Below are positions 8,141 through 15,199 of a stretch of 64,000 nucleotides of DNA, one piece after another. How positions within the stretch are numbered: position 1 is the first letter of the stretch; every line of letters begins with the position of its first letter. This DNA comes from UBA4782 sp034429195 (lineage in GTDB: Bacteria; Chloroflexota; Anaerolineae; Anaerolineales; Anaerolineaceae). Position numbers and translations under genes: made by a program. Below the pieces are notes generated by a model. The model made no database searches. It was given only the letters and a program-made list of their open reading frames with translations, and was not told the DNA's origin. The stretch covers positions 1-64,000 of the forward strand of contig DAOUGQ010000006.1 in assembly GCA_034429195.1 (NCBI GenBank), read 5' to 3'.

Positions 8141-9202
8141 GTGAATTCACTTGATGATCCCACAGTTTATTCAGCATTAGATCAGCACAATATGCTTAGT
8201 CATATTGAAGCATTACCTTCGCAATTATTAAACGCATGGCAATCTGGTTTAGGTCTTTCCTTAGATAGCATTCATACGCCCGAAAAAATAATAATTGCCG
8301 GGATGGGTGGATCAGCAATCGGTGCTGACCTTGCTGCAGAATTCGTACATGATACCTGCCCAATCCCGATAATTGTGCAGCGTGATTATGGATTGCCAGC
8401 ATGGGCAAAGGGAACTGAAACCCTGGTAATTGCTTCTTCTCATTCTGGGAATACTGAAGAGACCATTTCTGCATATGAAGAAGCTCTTCGGCGTGATTGC
8501 CAGACTATTGTGATCGCCAGGGGTGGAAAGCTCGGGTCGTTGGCAGAGAGTGAAAAGAAAACCTGGTGGAAATTTGAGCATAGTGGTCAACCCCGGTCTG
8601 CGGTTGGTTGGACATTTGGTTTATTGATTGCATTGTTCCACAGGCTTGGTCTAATTGGAGATGCTGACAAAGATTTTCACGCGACTTATTCCAGTATGAT
8701 AGAGCAAAAGAAAAGCATTTCCACTGATATACCACTCCATAAGAATCCTGCAAAACGGCAGGCGGGGCAACTGATGGGGCGTTGGGTATGTGTGGTTGGT
8801 TCGGGCATTCTTTCGCCTGTTTCCCGTCGATGGAAAGGTCAAATCAGTGAAGTAGCCAAAGCATGGGGGCAATTTGAATTTCTACCAGAGATTGACCATA
8901 ATACATTGGCAGGTACCATGTACCCAGCTGAATTGATGAATAAACTGGTTGTTTTATTCTTGCGAGCAGATTCTGATCATAAGCGAAACAGCCTGCGTAG
9001 TGAATTGACCAGACAGGAGTTCAGCCAGCAGGGCATTGGCACCGATATGTATCATGCAAAAGGAAAAACCGCCATGGAACAGGTATGGACAGCGGTTCAA
9101 TTTGGTGACTACATGTCATATTATCTGGCAATGCTCTACGGAGTGGATCCCACTCCTATCACTGCTATGGATAATTTAAAAATTGCGTTGAGCCAGGAAT
9201 AG
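8141..9202 (+). CDS. Bifunctional phosphoglucose/phosphomannose isomerase, SIS domain
   Basis: 353-aa cytoplasmic protein interconverting glucose-6-P or mannose-6-P with fructose-6-P. Tandem SIS (sugar isomerase) folds are seen: GMGGSAIGADL in the first and SSHSGNTEETISAYEEAL as the sugar-phosphate binding loop. The C-terminal half has EIDHNTLAG, with the catalytic Glu/His region of the PGI/PMI type. A GTG start at 8141 is chosen because AGGAGG lies at 8131-8136; the longer TTG-initiated frame from 8072 has no ribosome-binding site. The length matches the archaeal/bacterial PGI-PMI family. It is convergent with the thioredoxin gene, which ends 9 bp away. Confidence 0.88.
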   Translation: MNSLDDPTVYSALDQHNMLSHIEALPSQLLNAWQSGLGLSLDSIHTPEKIIIAGMGGSAIGADLAAEFVHDTCPIPIIVQRDYGLPAWAKGTETLVIASSHSGNTEETISAYEEALRRDCQTIVIARGGKLGSLAESEKKTWWKFEHSGQPRSAVGWTFGLLIALFHRLGLIGDADKDFHATYSSMIEQKKSISTDIPLHKNPAKRQAGQLMGRWVCVVGSGILSPVSRRWKGQISEVAKAWGQFEFLPEIDHNTLAGTMYPAELMNKLVVLFLRADSDHKRNSLRSELTRQEFSQQGIGTDMYHAKGKTAMEQVWTAVQFGDYMSYYLAMLYGVDPTPITAMDNLKIALSQE

Positions 9203-9210
9203 TATATCGC

Positions 9211-10059
9211 TTAGAATAACGCACTTGCCAGTTCATTGCGATACTCACGCGTTTCTGGATCTTCTTCACCCATCATTTCCAGAATGCTGAGAAAAACCTG
9301 ACGGACAAGTCCATTGCGATAAGATTTGTTTTCTCGTAGAACATCCAACAAACCATCCAATGCTGCTGCAAAATTTCCACGCATCACCAGATTGAGACTG
9401 TTTATGAATGTTTGATCCTGATCTGTTGTGACCAAAAATTTACCTGCAGTAAATTTTGACAATGTTTCAACAAGAGGTAGCAATGTTTCTGCATTGGTGT
9501 AATATCTACTTGCTGGAAAATTTCGTAAAATTTCCAAAGCTTTATCAGGTTGTTTTTGAATAATATAGATCTTCACCATACCAAGTAAACAGGCTGGATT
9601 ATCAGGAACTTGCTCTAAAATACTTGTGTAAAGTTTTTTAGCTTCTGACCATTGCCTTAAGGCAAGCAGACTGTTGGCTTTTTCGATAGCAAGAGTAAGT
9701 GGGCTTGGTGGCAAAATACCAGCAATGAATTCCCGCAGTCTTGGTTCAGGTTGAAGTCCAACAATTTCGCCTACAACTTCTCCTTGTGAAAAAGCCTTAA
9801 CAGTCGGGATTGAACGCACCCCAAATTGGATAGCAAGGTTGGGACATTGATCTACATTTACCCGAGCAAGGCGGAAGCTGCCGCCTGCTTCATGTGCCAG
9901 CATTTCGAGCAAGGGTGTAAGTGTTTTGCATGGCTTACACCATTCTGCCCAGAAATCGATGACAACAGGGGTATTGAGCGAGTATTGAACTACTTCATAC
10001 TCGAAATTCGTGTCGTTGATGTCAATAATATACTCAGATCCCATAAACTCACCATGCAA
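9211..10059 (-). CDS. Thioredoxin-domain protein with TPR repeats (YbbN/CnoX-like)
   Basis: 282 aa. Residues about 15-110 form a thioredoxin fold with active site WCKPC, so both cysteines are present. The C-terminal 170 residues are helical TPR-like repeats, including SEAKKLYTSILEQVPDNPAC. This is the architecture of YbbN/CnoX, a cytoplasmic chaperone-redoxin that holds oxidised or unfolded proteins; the CPxC motif would permit redox activity. The start is uncertain. ATG 10059 lies eight bases after a TAAAAT box and would be nearly leaderless, while ATG 10044 has a GGTGAG site and would shorten the protein by five residues. Confidence 0.88.
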   Translation of the reverse strand: MHGEFMGSEYIIDINDTNFEYEVVQYSLNTPVVIDFWAEWCKPCKTLTPLLEMLAHEAGGSFRLARVNVDQCPNLAIQFGVRSIPTVKAFSQGEVVGEIVGLQPEPRLREFIAGILPPSPLTLAIEKANSLLALRQWSEAKKLYTSILEQVPDNPACLLGMVKIYIIQKQPDKALEILRNFPASRYYTNAETLLPLVETLSKFTAGKFLVTTDQDQTFINSLNLVMRGNFAAALDGLLDVLRENKSYRNGLVRQVFLSILEMMGEEDPETREYRNELASALF

Positions 10060-10153
10060 ACCTATTTTACTGGCTGTGTATAAGAATTATATCTGAAATT
10101 ACAAGTTTTCATTTCAGATATGGAATTGAATAAAAAACGATCATGCGAAGAGG

Positions 10154-10573
10154 TTATTCGCCTTCTTGCGAAGATGCAGCAGGTTGGTCTACCCGAACTA
10201 CTTCCCCATGTACATTGATAACCACTTTAAAACCCATCATACCAAGATATGTTCTGCCTTCAGCAGGAATACCTGTTTTTTGAAGGTTCTCAAATTGTTG
10301 ATCGACATTTTTAAGTTGACTCTCGATCAGTGCGTGAGAAAAAAGATCATCCTGACCGAGCATTTTCGCAGTTTCATCAGCCAGCAAATCTTCTTTGCCT
10401 TTGATCTGTGCGGTCATAAATTCCCAGATCTGGCGATCAACATATTCGCTGGATATGTGTCGTTTAAAACCTGCATCATTCACAATATAGCATGGTTCAG
10501 TACCAACAAAACCTACTTCAACCAACTGGTCGTTCTCGTCAAAAATCAATCCTTCAAAAATTGGTTGTGCCAT
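10154..10573 (-). CDS. Conserved-looking 139-aa hypothetical protein
   Basis: Small acidic cytoplasmic protein starting at ATG 10573 behind AGGTGA. The N-terminus has a beta-rich segment (IFEGLIFDENDQLVEVGFVG). The middle is helical and charged, and the C-terminus has a short strand motif (GFKVVINVHGEVVRVD). There are no cysteines arranged for metal, no membrane helix and no recognised motif. It sits between the thioredoxin-TPR gene and the L,D-transpeptidases on the same strand. The function is unknown. Confidence 0.6.
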   Translation of the reverse strand: MAQPIFEGLIFDENDQLVEVGFVGTEPCYIVNDAGFKRHISSEYVDRQIWEFMTAQIKGKEDLLADETAKMLGQDDLFSHALIESQLKNVDQQFENLQKTGIPAEGRTYLGMMGFKVVINVHGEVVRVDQPAASSQEGE

Positions 10574-10600
10574 AATTCACCTGCAATCTTCTATTCCAAT

Positions 10601-11656
10601 TTATACCACATCTAGAACAGTTCCAGTATCTTCTGACCAATAATCTTCGTTTGGTGGTACAGCAGGAGAAGTCCAGAGATATATCCATTTAGAGGCCTCG
10701 CAGGACACATTGATGCATCCATGGCTGCGTGGTTTCCCATAGTCATTATGCCAGTAGGTGCCATGAATGGCAATTCCGCGTTTAGTCAGGTATGTTACCC
10801 AGGGAACACCAGGTAGATCATAGGTTTTTGGTGCTGCCAGATCACCATCAGCCATGTGCCTGGTAGGTCTTTTCCGGTTCAATATATATTTGCCAGCTGG
10901 GGTTGTGAAGTTACCATCGATGAATCGAGCTCCAGTTGCGGTGCGGGTCATGAATACTGGCTCATTATCCTGATATGCGATTAGAACTTGTTCGGGTCGG
11001 TTAACCTGAATTTTCTTGATACTTTCTGGAACATCAGGAGCACTGGGTGCAAGCTCGCTTGTTGGTATCAATCTTAGATGAGTGGCATCTGCATAAACGT
11101 AAAATTTAAACTTGTCATCCCAAATCTTATACCAAATTTTTCCATCGCTCGATTTTAATACATCATGCACCCAAAAAACAGAGCTGTAATAGATCCGATA
11201 GGTAACATTGTCTCGCTTTTCGATATCCTTATAGGTATCTGAATAAGGAACTGTAAGTTCAGCAAGTTGACCATCTGCTGGAATTGTTGGGGCTATCGGG
11301 TTAGGGTTGATCTGAACAGGTTGTATCCATCCGGAATGGGCGTAACCGATATTGTCAATGTAATACCAGACACGATTATAGGTAGGTTCATCCTCACCCA
11401 CTGTAATATCATCAATCTGGACGATCACATCTTTATATAACATTTTAATGAAACGGCTATTGAAAGATGGCTTTTCATATACCCCTACCGCATCATTTAA
11501 AATCCTTCCCAATCTTTGAGAGGGATCACCAGCCATTACAGGGGTGGCTTCGGGCAGAAATGCGTTGAATAGAACCGCAAACAAACCTGCACCAGCAAGC
11601 TTGATGAATTCACGTCTCGATATCTGGGAAAGTTGGTCAGTGAAAAGTGTGTTCAT
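10601..11656 (-). CDS. L,D-transpeptidase (YkuD) with Tat-like signal
   Basis: 351-aa exported enzyme. The N-terminus SRREFIKLAGAGLFAVLF looks like a twin-arginine signal peptide. A middle region with two SH3-like segments (about 50-190) precedes a YkuD catalytic domain with HGTYWHNDYGKPRSHGCINV, including the nucleophile Cys near residue 317. It would form 3-3 peptidoglycan crosslinks or attach partners to the wall. It lies 5 bp downstream of a second YkuD gene and shares its strand, so the two are probably one transcript. No clear ribosome-binding site precedes ATG 11656; coupling to the upstream stop is likely. Confidence 0.9.
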   Translation of the reverse strand: MNTLFTDQLSQISRREFIKLAGAGLFAVLFNAFLPEATPVMAGDPSQRLGRILNDAVGVYEKPSFNSRFIKMLYKDVIVQIDDITVGEDEPTYNRVWYYIDNIGYAHSGWIQPVQINPNPIAPTIPADGQLAELTVPYSDTYKDIEKRDNVTYRIYYSSVFWVHDVLKSSDGKIWYKIWDDKFKFYVYADATHLRLIPTSELAPSAPDVPESIKKIQVNRPEQVLIAYQDNEPVFMTRTATGARFIDGNFTTPAGKYILNRKRPTRHMADGDLAAPKTYDLPGVPWVTYLTKRGIAIHGTYWHNDYGKPRSHGCINVSCEASKWIYLWTSPAVPPNEDYWSEDTGTVLDVV

Positions 11657-11661
11657 ACAAA

Positions 11662-12951
11662 TTAATAGTGAATATTAACCAATGTACCAATGGAGGCGCG
11701 CTCATAAATCCAGGCTGCATCGGGAATAGTGAGATTTATGCAACCATGACTCATGGGGACACCAAAATTACTATGCCAATAGGTGCCATGCAAACCATAA
11801 CCTTTATAAAAATACATCACATAAGGTACATTGGAAAGATAATAACCAGGGCCACTCATGTCTGCATAGCGATACATTACGTAAATGTTATATTGACCGG
11901 TAACCGTGAGATGATCCCATGTGCCTGTTGAAACCACAAAAGATGCCAGCAGGGTATCATTTTGGTATGCATAAAGCATTTGTTGAGATAGATTCACATC
12001 AATCCAAAATCCATCTGTTCCGCCACTGCTGACCACACCATCAGAGGGGGGCTGAACTTCTATTGGTGTCACCTGTACAATAGGTAATTCTGTTTCAGTA
12101 GGAGGCACAGGTGTATCAGTAATCGTTGGTGTATTGGTGAAGGTGGGTGTAGGAGTTGGGGTTTCGGTGGGTGTAGATGTAAATGTAGCTGTTGCGGTAA
12201 ACGTAGTGGTGTTTGTCGGGGTAGGGGTAAAGGTGGGTGTAAATGTCTGGGTTGGTGTGGATGTGGGGACGAGAAATGCTGGCACTGGTACCGGCAGTGA
12301 GCTTTTGGCAAATACCAGCCATTGGTTTGCCAAACCTGCCCATATTCCCAACCCAAGGCAAAAAGCCATTACTGCAAACACCCAGGGAATTATTGCAAGC
12401 CAGAGGTTGGATCGTGTTCTATGTTTCTTTTCTATCTTCCCCTTTTTTATTCGACTAGCAGGTTGTTTTTTGGGGGATACTACAGTGTTTACTTCAGCAG
12501 GTCTTCTGCTGGTTGTTTGTTCTGAATTAAGGGATTCTTCAAAAAAAGGTTGTTTTTCCAGAGGAATAACGGAAGAGTGGATTTGGATAGGCTGGGTGAT
12601 ATCTTCTGAAGTTTCTTCCTCGCGAATATTTGGTAGTTTTTTCAGTGTGAGCTTTTCTGAAACCTGCGACAAAGCAGCTTGTTTCTGCTGGCGCGATTTT
12701 TGTAATGCCCATTGCATCCCTTTACGGGCTGTTTCACTTTTTGGATCAATCTCGAGTGCTCGTTTCAAGTATCGAATGCTGTCATCAGGTTCGCTGATGC
12801 CTGCCAGGATCAACCAGGCGGTGATCTCATTGGAATCCAGACTGATGGCTTCCTGTGCCCAGAATCGTGCTTTATCACGATCACCATGCTGAAGAGCTAT
12901 CCGTGCCTGGTGAATGGCAGCTTGTACTTGAGAGGGATCAGGTTCGTTCAT
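11662..12951 (-). CDS. L,D-transpeptidase with N-terminal TPR and Thr/Pro linker
   Basis: 429 aa in four parts. A cytoplasmic TPR-like helical region (1-100) contains RIALQHGDRDKARFWAQEAI. A basic stretch and one membrane helix follow at about 185-210. A strongly repetitive Thr/Pro linker comes next (about 225-290). The last part is a YkuD domain with HGTYWHSNFGVPMSHGCINL, catalytic Cys near 404. The topology places the enzyme outside and the TPR inside, unusual for an L,D-transpeptidase and possibly a docking device for cytoplasmic division or elongation proteins (inference). The start ATG 12951 overlaps the end of the amidase gene, so the three wall genes form one operon. Confidence 0.9.
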   Translation of the reverse strand: MNEPDPSQVQAAIHQARIALQHGDRDKARFWAQEAISLDSNEITAWLILAGISEPDDSIRYLKRALEIDPKSETARKGMQWALQKSRQQKQAALSQVSEKLTLKKLPNIREEETSEDITQPIQIHSSVIPLEKQPFFEESLNSEQTTSRRPAEVNTVVSPKKQPASRIKKGKIEKKHRTRSNLWLAIIPWVFAVMAFCLGLGIWAGLANQWLVFAKSSLPVPVPAFLVPTSTPTQTFTPTFTPTPTNTTTFTATATFTSTPTETPTPTPTFTNTPTITDTPVPPTETELPIVQVTPIEVQPPSDGVVSSGGTDGFWIDVNLSQQMLYAYQNDTLLASFVVSTGTWDHLTVTGQYNIYVMYRYADMSGPGYYLSNVPYVMYFYKGYGLHGTYWHSNFGVPMSHGCINLTIPDAAWIYERASIGTLVNIHY

Positions 12952-13769
12952 GGGGTAGATGTAGGTTGAGTTGTTGACTCATTTCGAACATAGCAGAGAA
13001 TACCGTCTGCGACTCCACGAGCTACTGTTTCAGTGTTTTCTGTCAGTATCTGATAATCAAGATTGAGAAAACCTGTTTCTATGATGGCAGCAATGGTATT
13101 TGAGTTAATTTCATTAAATGCATGGTAGTAGGTCATATCATCAGTTATGGTATTGTAGTGAAAGCTCAATCCAGTATCAGCCCCGTATCTATCGATAAGA
13201 CACGTGGTTAATTTATTGGCTTTTTCAGGATAAGCATTGGAGACTGCCGCAGCTACTTTGAATCCGGTTGCATTTTCATCAATATATTCACAAGAATCAT
13301 TGTGAATTGAAACCAGAGCCACTGCATTGTATTGGTATAGTTTTTCGTCGAATTCCTTTAGCAAATCAACATCATAACCAGCTTCCATTAGATATTGGCG
13401 AACAAGGGTGGCAATGCGTAGGTTGACATCAGCTTCGGTTGTTCCATTTTCACAAACTGCACCACTGTCATATCCCCAATGACCAGACACCAATCCGATG
13501 CGAGGGCGCGATGATGGCGTCAATGTAGGTAAAATGAGAGAGGTTGATCCAACCGAATCTATCTCGGCAAGCATCTGGCGTAAAAGGTTATTGGAGAAAA
13601 GGTTACTGGGAGTCCATAAGGTAAGCAGGGTTGCAATGAGAGCGGCAGTGAAGAGCAATGTCTCTATTGCGTGCAGGATATTAAACCTTGCTGATTTTCC
13701 CGGTTTTTCAGTTGGCTGTTCAGGCGTTGGAACCGGATTTTCATTAAATTCAGGAATGTTTTCACTCAT
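12948..13769 (-). CDS. N-acetylmuramoyl-L-alanine amidase (Amidase_3), membrane-anchored
   Basis: 273 aa from ATG 13769. A Pro-rich cytoplasmic start and one membrane helix (about 30-55) precede a zinc amidase domain. Motifs: GLVSGHWGYDSGAVCENG (first zinc His), Glu in GTTEADVNLRIA, VALVSIHNDSC (second His) and AAIIETGFLNL (catalytic Glu). It would cleave the amide between MurNAc and L-Ala. An ATG at 13775 is also possible, and the open frame extends further upstream, but that extension runs into the divergent promoter. The TATACT box at 13781-13776 is so close to the start that the mRNA may be leaderless. It heads the operon of the two L,D-transpeptidases. Confidence 0.88.
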   Translation of the reverse strand: MSENIPEFNENPVPTPEQPTEKPGKSARFNILHAIETLLFTAALIATLLTLWTPSNLFSNNLLRQMLAEIDSVGSTSLILPTLTPSSRPRIGLVSGHWGYDSGAVCENGTTEADVNLRIATLVRQYLMEAGYDVDLLKEFDEKLYQYNAVALVSIHNDSCEYIDENATGFKVAAAVSNAYPEKANKLTTCLIDRYGADTGLSFHYNTITDDMTYYHAFNEINSNTIAAIIETGFLNLDYQILTENTETVARGVADGILCYVRNESTTQPTSTP

Positions 13770-13822
13770 ACTCATAGTATAAATGTGTTTTAGATTTTTC
13801 ACATTTAAATTTTTTGTGAACC

Positions 13823-13851
13823 TTGACGAAGGGTGTACCTCATTGTATAAA
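13823..13851 (+). promoter_or_regulatory. Sigma70-type promoter of the AMMECR1 gene
   Basis: TTGACG 13823-13828, a 17-base spacer and TATAAA 13846-13851 predict a start near 13858, roughly 60 nt before ATG 13917. Confidence 0.75.
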
Positions 13852-13916
13852 AGAACTAGAATTGTATTCTGTATAGTTTGGATCCATAATGAGATAAATA
13901 CTTTCCGGGAGAATAA

Positions 13917-14483
13917 ATGGAACCTCTGACTGATACGGAAAAGCAAGTTCTACTTCAATTGGCACGACAGACTCTGGAAACCGTGATCCGTAATCGTACC
14001 AGATATCATATTGATTTGAAAAAGTACTCACCTCGTTTGCAACTGAATGGAGCTTCTTTTGTTACCTTGACACGACATGAAGCGTTGAGAGGATGCATTG
14101 GAACGTTGGAAGCCTACCAACCTTTAGTGCAAGATGTATGCGAACATGCTGAAGCAGCTGCGTTGGAGGATTACCGTTTTCCTCCTGTGCAACCAGAGGA
14201 ATTAGATCAAATTAAAATCGAAATATCGGTATTAACCCCTGCAGTTCCATTAAAGTACTCTACGCCTGATGAACTAATAGAACGTTTACGGCCAGGGATA
14301 GATGGTGTTGTGCTACGTGATGGAATGCACCGGGCGACCTTTTTGCCTCAAGTTTGGGAGCAATTACCAGAACCTGAAGAATTTCTTAGCCATCTTTGTG
14401 CAAAAATGGGCGTTGCCAGCGATCTCTGGCAAAGAAAGATCTTACAGGTAAGTACATACCAGGTTGAAGAATTTCACGAATAA
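13917..14483 (+). CDS. AMMECR1-domain protein (AmmeMemoRadiSam system protein A type)
   Basis: 188 aa, a full-length AMMECR1 domain with the diagnostic LRGCIGTLEAYQPL segment and GIDGVVLRDGMHRATFLPQVW near the C-terminus. In many bacteria this domain accompanies a MEMO protein and a radical-SAM enzyme (the AmmeMemoRadiSam set). Neither partner is present here, so it stands alone. Its biochemical activity is unknown. GGGAG lies nine to ten bases ahead of ATG 13917. It is divergent from the wall operon and ends at its own terminator. Confidence 0.92.
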   Translation: MEPLTDTEKQVLLQLARQTLETVIRNRTRYHIDLKKYSPRLQLNGASFVTLTRHEALRGCIGTLEAYQPLVQDVCEHAEAAALEDYRFPPVQPEELDQIKIEISVLTPAVPLKYSTPDELIERLRPGIDGVVLRDGMHRATFLPQVWEQLPEPEEFLSHLCAKMGVASDLWQRKILQVSTYQVEEFHE

Positions 14484-14486
14484 ATA

Positions 14487-14522
14487 AAAACAGGCTTTCC
14501 AAAAAAGGAAAACCTGTTTTTT
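14487..14522 (+). terminator. Intrinsic terminator of the AMMECR1 gene
   Basis: AAAACAGG (14487-14494) pairs with CCTGTTTT (14513-14520), extended by TTTCC/GGAAA around an A-rich loop, followed by T residues. Confidence 0.85.
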
Positions 14523-14579
14523 GCGAAAAGCAAGAAGATTCAGTGGTGTTTGATAATTATTAATTAACTACTCTATCTT

Positions 14580-14846
14580 TCAATAGTGGATATATTGATC
14601 CACTTTTAGAACAAACATAACAACCCTTTTTTGGTTTGGTTCAGTGGTTGGTGAGAGATTGTTGCGGATGATATCTAATGCTTCATTGACTTTTTCATCT
14701 TCAGTGCCAACCAGCAAAGTACTGTTCCCACGCCGGATGAACCCACCCGTAGATGCGATACAGGTAACTTTAAAATTTGCGCTGGTCAAGGCATGGGAGA
14801 CATGATCATTATCAATATCACGGACAATGGCAAGTATCAGTTTCAT
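14580..14846 (-). CDS. DarA/YaaQ-family protein (cyclic-di-AMP receptor homologue)
   Basis: 88 aa, a PII-like ferredoxin fold. Family marks are MKLILAIVRDIDNDHVSHAL at the start, the phosphate/adenine loop region CIASTGGFIRRGNSTLLVG and the trailing RVVMFVLKV strand. In Firmicutes DarA (PstA) binds cyclic-di-AMP as a trimer; the effector partner is generally unknown. GGAG precedes ATG 14846. It is the last gene of a three-gene operon with a second DarA-like gene two bp upstream and the 793-aa glycosidase-like gene. Confidence 0.85.
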   Translation of the reverse strand: MKLILAIVRDIDNDHVSHALTSANFKVTCIASTGGFIRRGNSTLLVGTEDEKVNEALDIIRNNLSPTTEPNQKRVVMFVLKVDQYIHY

Positions 14847-14848
14847 GG

Positions 14849-15184
14849 CTAAATCTCCTCATAATGTTCGATTTCCAGACCAAAAATAGTCGCCCCACCA
14901 ATGGTAACAGGGGTTGGAGTTGGTAGAGGCAATGGAGCACTTTCGAGAGGTACAGCAATGTACTCTATTCTCTGACGGCAGTTTTCTTGAAGGATTACCA
15001 GGGTACTATCCATTTCATCTTCAGTAATAGGTATCAATAAAGTTGCATTTTTTCGTCCTAAAAAACCGCCAACACTTGGCAAACGATTCGCTTGAACCCC
15101 AATCTCTTGCAGGCAGTTTTCTGCACTTTCTACGTCTTGAGATTGGATAATCGCCATCAATAAAATTGTCTTTGATTTGTCCAT
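14849..15184 (-). CDS. Second DarA-like (cyclic-di-AMP receptor family) paralogue with C-terminal extension
   Basis: 111 aa. It has the same fold as its neighbour: ILLMAIIQSQDVESAENCL, then the loop LPSVGGFLGRKNATLLI matching STGGFIRRGNSTLLV of the paralogue. A Pro-rich C-terminal extension (about 83-111) is absent from the neighbour. Two adjacent, diverged copies suggest a hetero-oligomer or two sensors of one nucleotide signal (inference). GGAGG precedes ATG 15184. No c-di-AMP cyclase is in the window. Confidence 0.8.
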   Translation of the reverse strand: MDKSKTILLMAIIQSQDVESAENCLQEIGVQANRLPSVGGFLGRKNATLLIPITEDEMDSTLVILQENCRQRIEYIAVPLESAPLPLPTPTPVTIGGATIFGLEIEHYEEI

Positions 15185-15199
15185 TTTCCCGCGCCTCCT

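Noticed and set aside
12100..12290. Short direct repeats resembling a CRISPR or minisatellite
   Set aside because: The unit is 6-12 bases, encodes Thr/Pro in frame and lacks spacers; it is protein low complexity.
12134..12892. 252-aa plus-strand frame with Val/Gly repeats
   Set aside because: It is the complement of the Thr/Pro repeat linker of the L,D-transpeptidase; the repeat pattern is generated by that coding sequence.
13770..13946. N-terminal extension of the amidase to 13946
   Set aside because: The extension would run through the divergent promoter of the AMMECR1 gene and lacks a ribosome-binding site; the membrane-anchor layout fits the ATG at 13769.
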